Shown: positions 10,369 through 18,954 of the stretch, in pieces
Position numbering within the stretch: position 1 is the stretch's first letter
Layout of the letters: every line of letters begins with the position of its first letter
DNA from: Fodinicola feengrottensis
GTDB lineage: Bacteria > Actinomycetota > Actinomycetes > Mycobacteriales > HKI-0501
Assembly (NCBI RefSeq): GCF_010993775.1
Contig: NZ_WOTO01000046.1
Location: 1-64,000, forward strand
DNA: 64,000 nt
Direction of reading: 5' to 3'
Translations under genes and position numbers: made by a program
The notes under the pieces: generated by a model
The model's input: the letters and a program-made list of their open reading frames with translations, nothing else
What the model was told of the DNA's origin: nothing
Database searches by the model: none

Positions 10369-10662
10369 TTACTGGGCGGACGGGCCCTGGTTGCGGGCTT
10401 TCATGCTGTACGGCCGGCCCAGTGACGGGCCGAAGGCGGCCGTCTCGGTCGGGTCGACGGACCGGGTGGCCTCGTTCAGCTGCCGGTGGGCCACCGCGAA
10501 GGCCACCGCGCAGCGGCTGATCATCGGACCGCCGACGGTGGTGATGATGTGGATGTCCGGGTCGGCGCCGTAGCTGAGCACCGTCGACACCACAACCTCG
10601 GGCGGCACATGCAGGCGGGCAGCGGCCTCCGCGGTGGTAAGCCAGTCCGTTCCCTGCGGCAT
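10369..10662 (-). CDS. Small protein with excisionase/MerR-like helix-turn-helix, function unknown
   Basis: A 97-residue protein beginning MPQGTDWLTTAEAAARLHVP. That opening resembles the winged-helix of excisionases and other helix-turn-helix_17 proteins, in which TTAEAA.LG is the DNA-recognition helix. The rest (IITTVGGPMISRCAVAFAVA) looks compact and hydrophobic rather than a second known domain. It is read in the same direction as pgm, 57 bases upstream, and is divergent from the SAM-IV riboswitch gene. It could be a small DNA-binding regulator. The coding call rests on a good start context and intact frame only. Confidence 0.5.
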   Translation of the reverse strand: MPQGTDWLTTAEAAARLHVPPEVVVSTVLSYGADPDIHIITTVGGPMISRCAVAFAVAHRQLNEATRSVDPTETAAFGPSLGRPYSMKARNQGPSAQ

Positions 10663-10732
10663 GCGCCCATCGTACGCGTCACATCAGAACGTGATTGCCC
10701 CCAGCGCGGGTGATCGGTTACCGTCTTGGACA

Positions 10733-10867
10733 GGTCATGAGTGCCAGCGCGTAGCCCCGGCTTGCTGGCCGGCAACCCTCCAACCGCGGTGGGGTGCCCC
10801 GGGTGAGGACCGGGCTGTCGGCGATATCGGCGACGGCAAGCGCGGGCCCCGCAGCGGGTCCATGACC
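10733..10867 (+). ncRNA. SAM-IV riboswitch
   Basis: The leader matches the SAM-IV aptamer as I know it from actinobacteria. It begins GGTCATGAGTGCCAGCG, continues CCCCGGCTTGCTGGCCGGCA and CCTCCAACCGCGGTGGGGTG, and has GGCAAGCGCGGG near the 3' end. The closing P1 helix is GGTCATG (10733-10739) with CATGACC (10861-10867). The CGAGGGG ribosome site starts right after P1 and the ATG follows 13 bases later. S-adenosylmethionine binding would stabilise P1 next to the ribosome site, so control of translation is likely. It should repress the downstream aminotransferase when SAM is plentiful. Confidence 0.9.
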
Positions 10868-10880
10868 CGAGGGGCCTGCC

Positions 10881-12254
10881 ATGACCGCCGTTATCTCCCG
10901 CCAGATCGATGCCCTGTTGCCCGTCGTGGGCGGCGATCTGGCCGCGCCGCTGGTGACCGGCGAGTGTCGCCCGTACGCGAACCTCGACTACGCGGCGAGC
11001 GCCCCGGCGCTGGCCGGAGTCGCCAGTCACGTCAACGAACTTCTGCCGTTCTACGCGAGCGTGCACCGCGGCGCCGGTTACGCGTCCCAGGTGAGTACGG
11101 GTGTGTACGAGTCGGCTCGCGCGATCGTCGCGAACGCGTTCGGCGCCCGCGATGACGATGTCGTCGTCTTCACCCGCAACACCACCGACGCCTTCAACCT
11201 GCTCGCCGGCTGTGTGCCCGCGGACCGCGGCGATGTGCTGGTCCTGGACCTCGAACACCACGCCAACCTGCTGCCTTGGCGGGACCGCGACTACCGCTGC
11301 CTGCCGGTCTCCTCGACGCTCGAACAGACGCTGAAAGATCTCGACTCGGCGCTCGCCGCGGCGCCCGCCCGCGCTGGTCACCGTCACCGGCGCGTCCAAC
11401 GTGACCGGCGAGTTGCTGCCGCTCGAGGAGATCGCCACCATCGCGCATCGGTACGGCGCCCGGCTGGCCGTCGACGCGGCCCAGCTCGCCCGCACCGGCC
11501 GATCGACCTGGCCGCCGCCGGCATCGACTACCTGGCGTTTTCCGGCCACAAGCTCTATGCGCCGTTCGGTGCGGGCGTGCTGGTCGGGCGCCGCGACTGG
11601 CTCGACACCGGTCGGCCGTACCTGGCCGGTGGCGGTGCCGTCCGCCAGGTCACCCTGACCGACACCGCGTGGGCGCCAGCGCCGGCCCGGCACGAGGGCG
11701 GCACGCCCAACGTGCTCGGCGCGGCCGCGCTCGCGAGGGCGTGCCAGCTGCTCGCCGCGCTGCCGGCTGGCGCGCAGGAAGCCCACGAAGCCGCCCTTCA
11801 GGAGCGGCTGCTGGACGGTCTGGCCGGGCTCGACGGCGTACGAGTGCACCGGATCTTCCCGGACAGCCCCGGCGCGATCGGAGTGGTCACTTTCAGCCTG
11901 CCCGGATACGACCCGGGGCTGGTCGCCGCGTACCTGTCGGCCGAGCACGGCATTGGCGTACGCGATGGGAAATTCTGCGCGCACCCGCTGCTGCTGTCCC
12001 GGCTTGGGCTGGCAGCCGGCGCCATCCGCGCGAGCCTCGGCGTCGGGTCCTGCTCGGACGACGTGGACCGGCTGGTCAGGGCGCTCTCGGAGTTCCTGGA
12101 ATCCGCGCGCGAAGTGGACGTACGCGCAGGTCGACGGCCGTTGGACGCCGTCCCCGGACCCGCGGCCGCGACCGGACTGGGCGCTGGGTTCCACCGCCGG
12201 CACCTCGCCCTGCGCCAACTGATCCGGGAGGGGGTCTCGCCGCCGCCGCTGTAG
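10881..12254 (+). CDS. Class V aminotransferase, cysteine-desulfurase-like, SAM-riboswitch controlled (two compensating frameshifts)
   Basis: PLP enzyme of the SufS/CsdA fold, about 457 residues. Visible parts are NLDYAASAPAL near the N-terminus, FTRNTTDAFNLLAG, LEHHANLLPWR, then TGASNVTGELLPLEEIA and AVDAAQLA in a shifted frame, and the PLP-lysine segment FSGHKLYAPFGAGVLVGR. The frame leaves near 11365 and returns near 11490, so two opposite indels are enough. HEGGTPNVLGAAAL and the small-domain end FCAHPLLLSRLG follow. The SAM-IV leader places it in sulfur or methionine metabolism, probably cysteine desulfuration or lyase activity. It is not next to suf or isc genes. The last 45 residues are a loosely conserved tail. 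Confidence 0.83.
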   Translation: MTAVISRQIDALLPVVGGDLAAPLVTGECRPYANLDYAASAPALAGVASHVNELLPFYASVHRGAGYASQVSTGVYESARAIVANAFGARDDDVVVFTRNTTDAFNLLAGCVPADRGDVLVLDLEHHANLLPWRDRDYRCLPVSSTLEQTLKDLDSALAAAPARAGHRHRRVQRDRRVAAARGDRHHRASVRRPAGRRRGPARPHRPIDLAAAGIDYLAFSGHKLYAPFGAGVLVGRRDWLDTGRPYLAGGGAVRQVTLTDTAWAPAPARHEGGTPNVLGAAALARACQLLAALPAGAQEAHEAALQERLLDGLAGLDGVRVHRIFPDSPGAIGVVTFSLPGYDPGLVAAYLSAEHGIGVRDGKFCAHPLLLSRLGLAAGAIRASLGVGSCSDDVDRLVRALSEFLESAREVDVRAGRRPLDAVPGPAAATGLGAGFHRRHLALRQLIREGVSPPPL

Positions 12255-12292
12255 ACTGCGTTTTCGCAGGTCAGGCGGATGGAGGAGCGGTC

Positions 12293-13086
12293 GTGGGGTT
12301 CGCTGCGTCTGGTGGCCTGTCCAGTGAGGTCAACCTGCTGTCCCAGGGCACCGGGAGCCTGGCTCGGGGCGTGCCGCCGGTGCAGCCGGGAACGCTGTTC
12401 GTGCTGGGCGTGCACGGTGGCATGAGCGTTTCGCCGAATTCACGGTTCACCCTGGTTTTTGGCCGCAACGAGCCGGAAGTGCATGTCTGTGTCGGCGTCG
12501 ACGACCCGCGGGTGAGTCGCCGGCAGGGACATCAGCTACGACGGATCCCGCTGGGTGCTGGAAAACCTGGGCCGGGCGCCGATCCGACTGCCGGGCGCGC
12601 GGCTGCTGCTCAAGGGCCACCGGGAAGTGCTGCCGATCGCGTACACACCGCTGTTTGTTGTTTGCCAGGAACGTGAACACCTGCTGGAGGTGCGAGTCGC
12701 GGACCGGCAGCTGCCGGCGTCCACGAGCGTGCCGGAGATGAGTACGCGGCACGTGCCGGCCTGGCCGCTGAGCGATCGAGAGCGGCTGGTGCTGGTGTGT
12801 CGTGGGCCAGCGCTACCTGCGGCATGAGGTGCATCCGCGGCCGCTCGCGTGGGCCGAGGTGGCGAGCGAGCTGAACGTGTTGGGCGCGCAGGAGAACTGG
12901 GGGCCCAAAGGCGTCGCCCATGTGGTGATGAACGTGCGGGAGCGGCTGCGGAAGAAAGGCGTGCCCGGGCTGGTACGGGACGAGGTCGGCGAACCGTCGG
13001 TCGGTAACGCGCTGAACCACAATCTGCTGATCGAGTTGCTGCTGTCCGCGACGCTCGTACCGACGGGCCTCCGGCTGCTGGACTGA
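12293..13086 (+). CDS. FHA-domain protein (two frameshifts)
   Basis: Probable phosphothreonine-binding protein of about 264 residues. After a short variable N-terminus the FHA fold reads FTLVFGRNEPEVHV, then DDPRVSRRQGDISYDGSRWV and LENLGRAPIRLPG. The conserved GR, SR.H-like and N positions of FHA domains are recognisable, with RQG replacing the usual RxH. The second half (WAEVASELNVLGAQENWGP and VMNVRERLRKKGV) looks helical, like a winged-helix or regulator tail. Indels lie at 12526-12528 (a G is missing) and near 12798. The GTG start has GGAGGAG seven bases upstream. It ends next to the convergent sigma-factor gene. Confidence 0.68.
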
Positions 13087-13158
13087 CCACCTTCGAGTCG
13101 TTGATTTGGACATTTCGGGCGTACGTTGCGCTCCATGGCGAGCACTCTGCGCGCCGCC

Positions 13159-14320
13159 TCAGCCGCGTCCCCGAAGCTGAGCGTTGAGCCGCGCGGCCTG
13201 ACGGGTCAGGTGGTCCCGCTCGGGCAGGCTGGATGCCAGCGGGGCCGCCTCGGCGTAGAGCCGCGCCGCGGTCACCGGATCGCCGTCACGTTCGTGCAGG
13301 TACGCGAGTACGGCGGTGTGACGAGGCAACGTGCGGTCAAGCCCGTCAAGAGCGGCCAAGCCGGCTCGCGGACCGTCGGCCTCGCCCACCGCGACGGCCC
13401 GATTGAGGCGGGCCACTGGGCTGTCTGTCAGGCGTACCACCTCGTCGTACCACTCGACGATCTGCACCCAGTCGGTCTCCTCGGCCGTCCGAGCGTCCGC
13501 GTGCAACGCGGCAATCGCGGCCTGGGCCTGGTATTCGCCCAGGCGGTCGCGGGCCAAGGCGCTCTGGAGTACGTCCACGCCCTCGACGATCAAGTGGGTG
13601 TTCCAGCGGCCGCGGTCCTGGTCGGCGAGCGGGACGAGGCTGCCGTCGGGGGCGGTCCGGGCCGGCCGGCGGGCGTGATGCAGCAGCATCAGCGCCAGCA
13701 GGCCGGCGGCCTCCTCGTCCCTGGTTTTGCCCACCAACTGGCGGGTGAGCCGGATCGCCTCGGCGGCAAGGTCGACGTCACCGGAATAGCCCTCGTTGAA
13801 CACCAGGTAGAGCACCCGCAACACAGTGCCCAGATCACCAACCTGGTTGAACCGGACACCGGAGACGGTCCGCTTGGCCCGGCTGATCCGCTGGGCCATG
13901 GTCGCCTCGGGCACCAGGTAAGCCGCCGCGATCTGCCGGGTGGTCAGGCCGCCGACCGCGCGCAGGATGAGCGCGACGGCCGAAGCCGGGGTCCAGCGAC
14001 GAGTGCGCGCACAGGAAGTAGAGCTGGAGGGTGTCGTCCACACCTTCGCCCGGACCGGCTTCGGGTTCACTGTCGACACGTACCTCACGATGCCGCCGGG
14101 ACGTGTCGGCGCGAGCGGCGTCCAGGAACTTGCGCCAGGCCACCGTGACCAGCCAGCCCTTGGGGTCCTGCGGTGGGCGATCGGCCCAGCCACGCACCGC
14201 CTCGACGAGAGCCTCCTGAACGGCGTCCTCGGCCGCCGCGAAGTCGGCCCCGCGACGAACGAGGATGCCGATCACGGTGGGGATGAGGGGCCGCAGCAGG
14301 GCCTCGTCGATGGTGGTCAC
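13159..14320 (-). CDS. ECF42-type RNA polymerase sigma factor with long C-terminal domain (one frameshift)
   Basis: Sigma factor of about 387 residues. Region 2 is near residues 10-75 (FAAAEDAVQEALVEAVRGW and PKGWLVTVAWRKFLDAAR). Region 4 contains LRAVGGLTTRQIAAAYLVPE and TMAQRISRAKRT. The C-terminal two thirds is a helical, TPR-like domain (FNEGYSGDVDLAAEAIRLTR; LHADARTAEETDWVQIVEWY). This architecture plus a DGPF/YCII partner gene is the hallmark of group ECF42, where the C-terminal domain is needed for activity. The frame changes near 13992. The GTG start overlaps the YCII stop by four bases. Confidence 0.85.
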
Positions 14321-14724
14321 TCCGTGATGGTGTGCGATGCGCCCATGAACGGCCGCAGCTCCAGCCATTCGTGGATGGGCCTGCCACCGGCACCCGGCGC
14401 CGCGGACAGCTCGCCAGCCAGCTCGAGCGCCCGCTCGTACGTATCGGTGTCGATCACCATCCAGCCGGCGATCACGTCCTTGGTCTCCGCGAACGGGCCG
14501 TCGGTGACCGGCGGGCGGCCCTCGCCGTCGGAGCGTACGAACGTGCCCTCCGCGGACAGCGCCTGGGAGTCGACGAACTCGCCCGACTCCTGCAGCCGAT
14601 CGGCGAAGTCGCGCATGTACTTCACATGGGCCGAAACCTCCTCCGGCGTCCACTGGTCCATCGGTACGTCGTTGACCGCCGCCGGAGCGCCGCGGTAGTG
14701 CTTGAGCAGCAAGTACTTGGCCAT
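14317..14724 (-). CDS. YCII-related DGPF-domain protein
   Basis: A 135-residue protein of the YCII/DGPF family, starting MAKYLLLKHYRGAP, with the signature TDGPFAETKDVIAGW at about residues 75-90. ATG with GAGGAG nearby. It is translationally coupled to the ECF42 sigma factor downstream. DGPF proteins are the conserved partners and usual targets of ECF42 sigma factors; their biochemical role is unsettled. The frame is intact. Because it is first in the pair, its promoter would lie in the 518-base region that also holds the long hairpin. Confidence 0.88.
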   Translation of the reverse strand: MAKYLLLKHYRGAPAAVNDVPMDQWTPEEVSAHVKYMRDFADRLQESGEFVDSQALSAEGTFVRSDGEGRPPVTDGPFAETKDVIAGWMVIDTDTYERALELAGELSAAPGAGGRPIHEWLELRPFMGASHTITE

Positions 14725-15242
14725 CGATTTCTCCTCAGTGCAGTACGACCCATTGTCGTCAGGTTCACGCCAGGGACGGAGACGACAACGGGTTCTCGAC
14801 ATCCTGCACGAGATTCTTTTCGGCCCGGTTCTGAACCTCAGGTGTCGGTCCAACACAACAAAGCATCGGTAAAGAGCATCCTATGTAACGTTCATGCGTA
14901 GGCGGGCATGGTCAGCCGCTGTTGCCGTCACCCCAAGCGGGTGGGGCGGTCGATGCCCTTAAGGTAAACGTTTCGCCTGCTCAGAATGGGTGTCGAAGTT
15001 GTTGATCTTGTTCACTTTGCCTACCCAAAAAGGACAATTCAGTCCTATGTCCGTTTTGGGTAGGCAAAGTGAACAAGATCAACAACGAATCTCAGTTACC
15101 GAAGCGTTTTCGGCGCATCGGGGCGTTGCGGACATGGGGTTGGTGGCGGCGATGCGCGAAAGATCGTCCGTTTGGTCCCTTGTGGGGACAGAGTGTCAGT
15201 CGGTATTGATGACGAGTTGATGGGCAGCGGCTGAGAGGCGTG
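14725..15242. other. Gene-free divergent region between the YCII gene and an unknown gene
   Basis: These 518 bases separate the leftward YCII/sigma pair from the rightward unknown gene. They hold one strong feature, the long hairpin at 14998-15086. The stretch at 14870-14990 contains an AT-richer segment (CCTTAAGGTAAACG) that could hold a promoter, but I see no clear -35/-10 pair. Frames open here are short, run through the hairpin, and have no family resemblance. Confidence 0.6.
14998..15086. repeat. Long hairpin: 33-bp perfect inverted repeat, extending to 38 of 39 paired
   Basis: The left arm (14998-15030) and right arm (15054-15086) are exact reverse complements over 33 bases. After one mismatch (15031 with 15053) five more bases pair (15032-15036 with 15048-15052), leaving an 11-base loop. 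The arms are about 40 percent GC, far below the surroundings. A smaller alternative hairpin, AGGAC/GTCCT, can form in the loop. It lies between divergent promoters, so a role as a simple terminator for a flanking gene is unlikely. It may be a palindromic mobile or repeated intergenic element, or a regulatory structure. Confidence 0.95.
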
Positions 15243-16497
15243 ATGGCGCAACCGGGGAACGTGGCCGCGCTCACACCGGGTGGGGGCAGCGTCCAGCAGG
15301 ACGCGGCCGCCGGGGTGGTCGCTGAGCTGGTGGCGTATTCGCTGCTCAACCATGCCGCACAGCAGATCGCCGAAGGGGTGGCGGCGGTGCCGCCGTGGCG
15401 AGTCCTGGTGGTCGAGGACCGTACGCTCGCAGCCACCGACTGGTCTTATCACGCGGTCACCGAGCAGATGGGCCGACTGAGCGCCGAGAGCTCAGCTCAA
15501 CACTGGCGGCCAGCCAGCGAGAAAGTCGCCGAGGCTTCCGCGCCGCCGAAACAGTTGCCGTCACCATCTTCGACGGCGTCGGTCCATCCTGGCCAGGAAG
15601 GCCTGCTGGCCGAAGTGGCCGCGGCGGCGACCGCCGCGCTCGGGGTTGCGAACGCCGTTCCGGCGGTGGTTGGCGCGATCGCTGACACCATCGGCTACCT
15701 GCGTACGGACTACACCATCACCGGCCGCGCTTTCACCGTGAAGTCCACCGCTTTGGTGACCGCGGTGGCCCGGGCTCTCCGGCAGCAGGGCGTACGGTCC
15801 GAAGTGGACGGTTTCCATACTTTCCCGGCCACCACCGCAAGCCTCGCGGCTTTCTCCGATTTCCAGCACCTGCAACGAGACCTGACGGTGTCTCGGCTGA
15901 CTTTCGTGCAGCAGAAGCTGTCGCCGGCGATCGCTGAGGTGGCCAAGGGGAACACCGCGCTGATGGCGGCTCAGGCCGAGGTCACCGCGGCCCGCGCGGC
16001 TCAGCCGCCGGACCAGGTCAGGGAAAAGCTGGCCGAAGCCGCCGCCGAGGAGGCCGCCGATCGGCTCTCCCGGGCGCAGCAGGCGCAGACGCTGGCCCAA
16101 CAAGTCGCCGATCTCGCCGCCGCGTCGCTGACCCGGGCCTCGACCTTCGAGACGACCGTCACCACCGTGCCGGCCGGCGGTGGGTTGCCGCCGCTCGCGG
16201 TGGCCGCGACGCTGAGAGCGGCTGCATGCCAGCGGGGACAACGCGATCACCCATGTGCTGTATGTCGGAGTTGATGTGGCCGGCGGCGAAACCGTGGTGA
16301 AGAAACGGTTTCTCGGTGCGCCGGGGATCCGCTACATCGGTTCTTGCCAGGTTTCGGCGATGCTGGTGGGCAACGACGGCGACGTGGCTTGGGCTCGCAC
16401 GATGACCCTGGTCGGGCAGCTCAAATACTCTCCGGGTAAGGGAAAATTCGCTACCCCGGAAATGGTCGAGGTCAAGATGAACGATCAGTCGCGTTAG
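15243..16497 (+). CDS. Unknown protein, about 418 residues (at least one frameshift)
   Basis: I do not recognise this protein. The N-terminal 30 residues are Ala/Gly-rich with no signal peptide. A middle part contains GVANAVPAVVGAIADTIGYL and TGRAFTVKSTALVTAVARAL. A long helical, Ala/Gln-rich stretch at about residues 215-300 is probably coiled coil (TALMAAQAEVTAARAAQPP; AAEEAADRLSRAQQAQTLAQ). The C-terminal 80 residues read in another frame from about 16225: LYVGVDVAGGETVVKKRFLG, then IGSCQVSAMLVGNDGDVAWA. A further pair of indels between 15490 and 15590 is possible. The coiled coil suggests a structural or tail-like role, but context gives no support. Its 3' end overlaps the convergent reductase by 26 bases. 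Confidence 0.55.
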
Positions 16498-17656
16498 CTC
16501 GCAGCTGTTTGCGCGTACGAGTGAAGATTTTCGGGCTGTTGATGGCGAACGCACCGGTCATTCGGTCGCCGCGATGGTAGGTGGCGACGAACTTGCGTTC
16601 TTCCGGTGAGCCGTCGATGATTCGGATCTCGTCGGTAGGAGCCGTCCGGCCGGCGTACTGAATCCAGGCGTCGTACTGCTTCGACCAGAAATAGCCGCTG
16701 GCGCGGTAGTGGGTGATCGTACGACCGGCCAGCAGATTTGCGACCGCGACGGCTGGCTGGTCGTTGGCGTTCGTCCAATGCTCCTGCCGGACGTACGCGT
16801 CGTGCTCGGCCGACCAGTAGCGCGCGACATCCCCGGCGGCGACCACATTTGCCAGCGGCGTCACGCAACCCGCGTCGGTGAGAACCCCATTGTCGAGATG
16901 CAGACCGGAACCGGTGAGCCAGTCGGTGGCCGGTCGCATGCCGATCCCGACCACGACCACTTCGGCCGGCAGCAGGCGCCCGTCGGCCAGCCGTACGCCG
17001 GACACCCGTCCGTCCACAGTGGACAGGCCGGTGACTTTCGTGCCGTACAAGACAGAAACTCCGTTTTCAGGGTGCAGTCGTGCGCATACCTGCGCGAGTT
17101 CTGGCCCGAGCAAGGGGGCGAGAGGATCCGCTAACGCTTCCACGACGGTGACCCGAAGTCCGAGGGCACGGCAACTGGCGGCGACCTCGGAGCCGATGAA
17201 CCCGGCGCCGATGATGACAACATTTTCGGGCCCTGCCTGGAGATCTTGACGTAAGGCGATGGCGTCGTCGAGGGTTCGCAGCACGTGGACGCCGGCGACC
17301 GAAGGCCCCGGAAGGTGCCGAGCATGGCCACCGGTGGCGATGACGACGCCGTCGGTCGGGATGTCGGTGTCGTCCGCCAGCACGACCGTGCCAGCGGCGG
17401 TGTCCAGCTTCGTTGCCGGCACACCGAGTCGCCAATCGGCGTTGAGCGCCGCCACATCATCGGTGATGGCCAGCGCGATGCCGTCCTGCTCGGCCTTGCC
17501 CTGCAGGAGGAACTCCTTCGACAGCGGTGGTCGGTCGTACGGCTGGTGCGGCTCGGCGCCGACCATTGTCAGGGCGCCGTCGTAACCGGCCTCGCGTAGG
17601 GCCTGCGCGGCCCGCAGCCCGGCGAGCGAAGTGCCCACCACCGCGATTCTCTTCAC
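16472..17656 (-). CDS. FAD-dependent ferredoxin reductase, ThcD/BphA4-type
   Basis: NAD(P)H:ferredoxin reductase of 394 residues, frame intact. It begins with the FAD-binding motif VVGTSLAGLRAAQALREAGY. A second dinucleotide site for NAD is at IIGAGFIGSEVAASCRALG, and the C-terminal FAD contact is in NVVAAGDVARYWS. The C-terminal reductase domain continues YFWSKQYDAWIQYAGR. It is coupled to the Rieske ferredoxin gene by a four-base GTGA overlap. Together they form the electron chain NAD(P)H, FAD, [2Fe-2S] that would supply the Rieske oxygenase encoded 5 kb away in this locus. Confidence 0.9.
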   Translation of the reverse strand: MKRIAVVGTSLAGLRAAQALREAGYDGALTMVGAEPHQPYDRPPLSKEFLLQGKAEQDGIALAITDDVAALNADWRLGVPATKLDTAAGTVVLADDTDIPTDGVVIATGGHARHLPGPSVAGVHVLRTLDDAIALRQDLQAGPENVVIIGAGFIGSEVAASCRALGLRVTVVEALADPLAPLLGPELAQVCARLHPENGVSVLYGTKVTGLSTVDGRVSGVRLADGRLLPAEVVVVGIGMRPATDWLTGSGLHLDNGVLTDAGCVTPLANVVAAGDVARYWSAEHDAYVRQEHWTNANDQPAVAVANLLAGRTITHYRASGYFWSKQYDAWIQYAGRTAPTDEIRIIDGSPEERKFVATYHRGDRMTGAFAINSPKIFTRTRKQLRANATDRSS

Positions 17657-17991
17657 GCCACCTCGGCTGTCCCGTTGTCGGCCGCTGTTTGGTCGGCGAC
17701 GCTGACGTACACGTCACCGTCGCTGACCACCACAGGATACGTGCGGACCGGCCGTTTTGCCGGTGGTCCGGTCGGCACGCCAGTACGCAGGTCGAAGCAC
17801 GCCTCGTGCAGCGGGCACTCCACGAAACAGCCCTCCAACCAGCCATCGGACAGCGAGGCGTCCTGGTGGGTGCAGGTGTCGTCGATGGCGTAAAGCTCGC
17901 CGTCGGCGTTGAAGACGGCGACCGGGACCGGTCCGACCACCCGTACCGACTCACCTGGTGGCAGATCGGTGAGGGAGCAGGCGCGGATCAT
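17653..17991 (-). CDS. Rieske-type [2Fe-2S] ferredoxin
   Basis: A 112-residue electron carrier. Cluster ligands are C40-T-H42 and C59-P-L-H62 in CTHQDASLSD and CPLHEACFDLRTG, the normal spacing for Rieske ferredoxins of oxygenase systems. I chose the ATG at MIRACSLTDLPPGE because it has GTGAGG upstream and the family length. A longer open frame upstream is not needed. The stop overlaps the reductase start. The upstream region contains one of two matching inverted GTTGCG/CGCAAC sites, so the gene is probably controlled by the divergent IclR regulator. Confidence 0.9.
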   Translation of the reverse strand: MIRACSLTDLPPGESVRVVGPVPVAVFNADGELYAIDDTCTHQDASLSDGWLEGCFVECPLHEACFDLRTGVPTGPPAKRPVRTYPVVVSDGDVYVSVADQTAADNGTAEVA

Positions 17992-18009
17992 GGCATACCT
18001 CACAAGACC

Positions 18010-18045
18010 GTTGCGTAGTCGACAACTCAGTTCGCGCTCCGCAAC
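18010..18045. promoter_or_regulatory. Candidate IclR operator, ferredoxin side
   Basis: GTTGCG at 18010-18015 and CGCAAC at 18040-18045 form an inverted repeat with a 24-base spacer. The same arrangement (GTTGCT, 24 bases, CGCAAC) occurs at 18955-18990 in front of the dimethylglycine-dehydrogenase-like gene. It lies 19 bases upstream of the ferredoxin ATG and about 75 bases upstream of iclR. Confidence 0.5.
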
Positions 18046-18119
18046 ACTGTGCGGCAGCCTTACCGGTCCCGTCAAGCCCTCAAAATGTGTCTGATGCGGA
18101 CTGCGGTTACTGTTGCGCT

Positions 18120-18902
18120 ATGAGCAATTCGGACTCCGGGCGAAATCCCGCCGCTTTGGTGCAGTCCGTAGACCGGGCCGTGACGGTCCTGGAGCTGGTG
18201 GCCAAGCACGGTGAGGCCGGCATTACCGAGATCGCCACCGAGCTGGGCGTCCACAAGTCGACGGTGTCGCGATTGCTGTCCGTGCTGGAAAGTCGCGGCA
18301 TGGTCGAGCAGTTGGGGGACCGCGGGAAATACGTGATCGGGTTCGGGATCGTACGCCTCGCTGGCGCCGCCACCGGTCGGATCGATGTGGCCAGGCTTGG
18401 TCAGGTGAGCTGCCAGGAACTCGCCGACCAGCTCGGCGAAACGGTGAACATCGCCATCCTGGACGAGGATTCGGCGATCAACATCACCCAGGCGCACGGT
18501 TCGGCCGCGGTGTCCGCGCAGAACTGGATCGGCCAGCGGACGCCGCTGCATGCCACTTCCAGTGGGAAAGTCCTGCTCGCGCACATGCCGGTCGACCGCC
18601 GCCGACGGCTGTTGCGGCGCAAGTTGGAGGAGTTCACGCCGCGGACGATCACCGACGCCGACCAGCTCAAACAGGAGTTGGAACGGGTGGTTTCGGACGG
18701 CTATGCCACGTGTTTCGAGGAGCTGGAGCTCGGCATGCACGCGGTCGCTGCGCCGGTTCTGGGCCAGCGCGGCGAAATCGTCGGCGCGATCAGCGCCTCC
18801 GGCCCCGCCTACCGGCTGCCCCGGCGGCGGATCCGGCAGGTCGCCGACGAGCTGGCCGAGGTGGCCGGCCAGCTGTCCGAGCAGCTCGGCTATTTGGCCT
18901 AA
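18120..18902 (+). CDS. IclR-family transcriptional regulator
   Basis: A 260-residue regulator. An N-terminal winged helix (residues about 15-75) includes SVDRAVTVLELVAKHGEAGI and TEIATELGVHKSTVSRLLSV. The C-terminal ligand-binding GAF-like domain includes GQRTPLHATSSGKVLLAHMP and HAVAAPVLGQRGEIVGAISA, which are family signatures. The frame is intact. It sits between the leftward ferredoxin/reductase pair and the rightward demethylation genes, so it is the likely local regulator. Ligands of IclR proteins are usually pathway substrates or intermediates, here perhaps betaine, dimethylglycine or a related compound. Confidence 0.92.
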   Translation: MSNSDSGRNPAALVQSVDRAVTVLELVAKHGEAGITEIATELGVHKSTVSRLLSVLESRGMVEQLGDRGKYVIGFGIVRLAGAATGRIDVARLGQVSCQELADQLGETVNIAILDEDSAINITQAHGSAAVSAQNWIGQRTPLHATSSGKVLLAHMPVDRRRRLLRRKLEEFTPRTITDADQLKQELERVVSDGYATCFEELELGMHAVAAPVLGQRGEIVGAISASGPAYRLPRRRIRQVADELAEVAGQLSEQLGYLA

Positions 18903-18954
18903 TTCTGATTTATCGTTCGCGGTCTTGACAGGGGCGTCCTCGATCGCGCACCGT

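Noticed and set aside
10733-10867. SAM-I (S-box) riboswitch
   Set aside because: The GGTCATGAGTGCCAGCG opening and the order of helices fit SAM-IV; the SAM-I P1/P2 start is not present.
10521-12218. A 565-codon minus-strand frame opposite the riboswitch gene
   Set aside because: It crosses the SAM-IV aptamer and the aminotransferase on the other strand and shows no domain.
14990-15220. A 76-codon frame through the long hairpin
   Set aside because: Its first third is the hairpin arm itself, it has no ribosome site and no similarity to known proteins.
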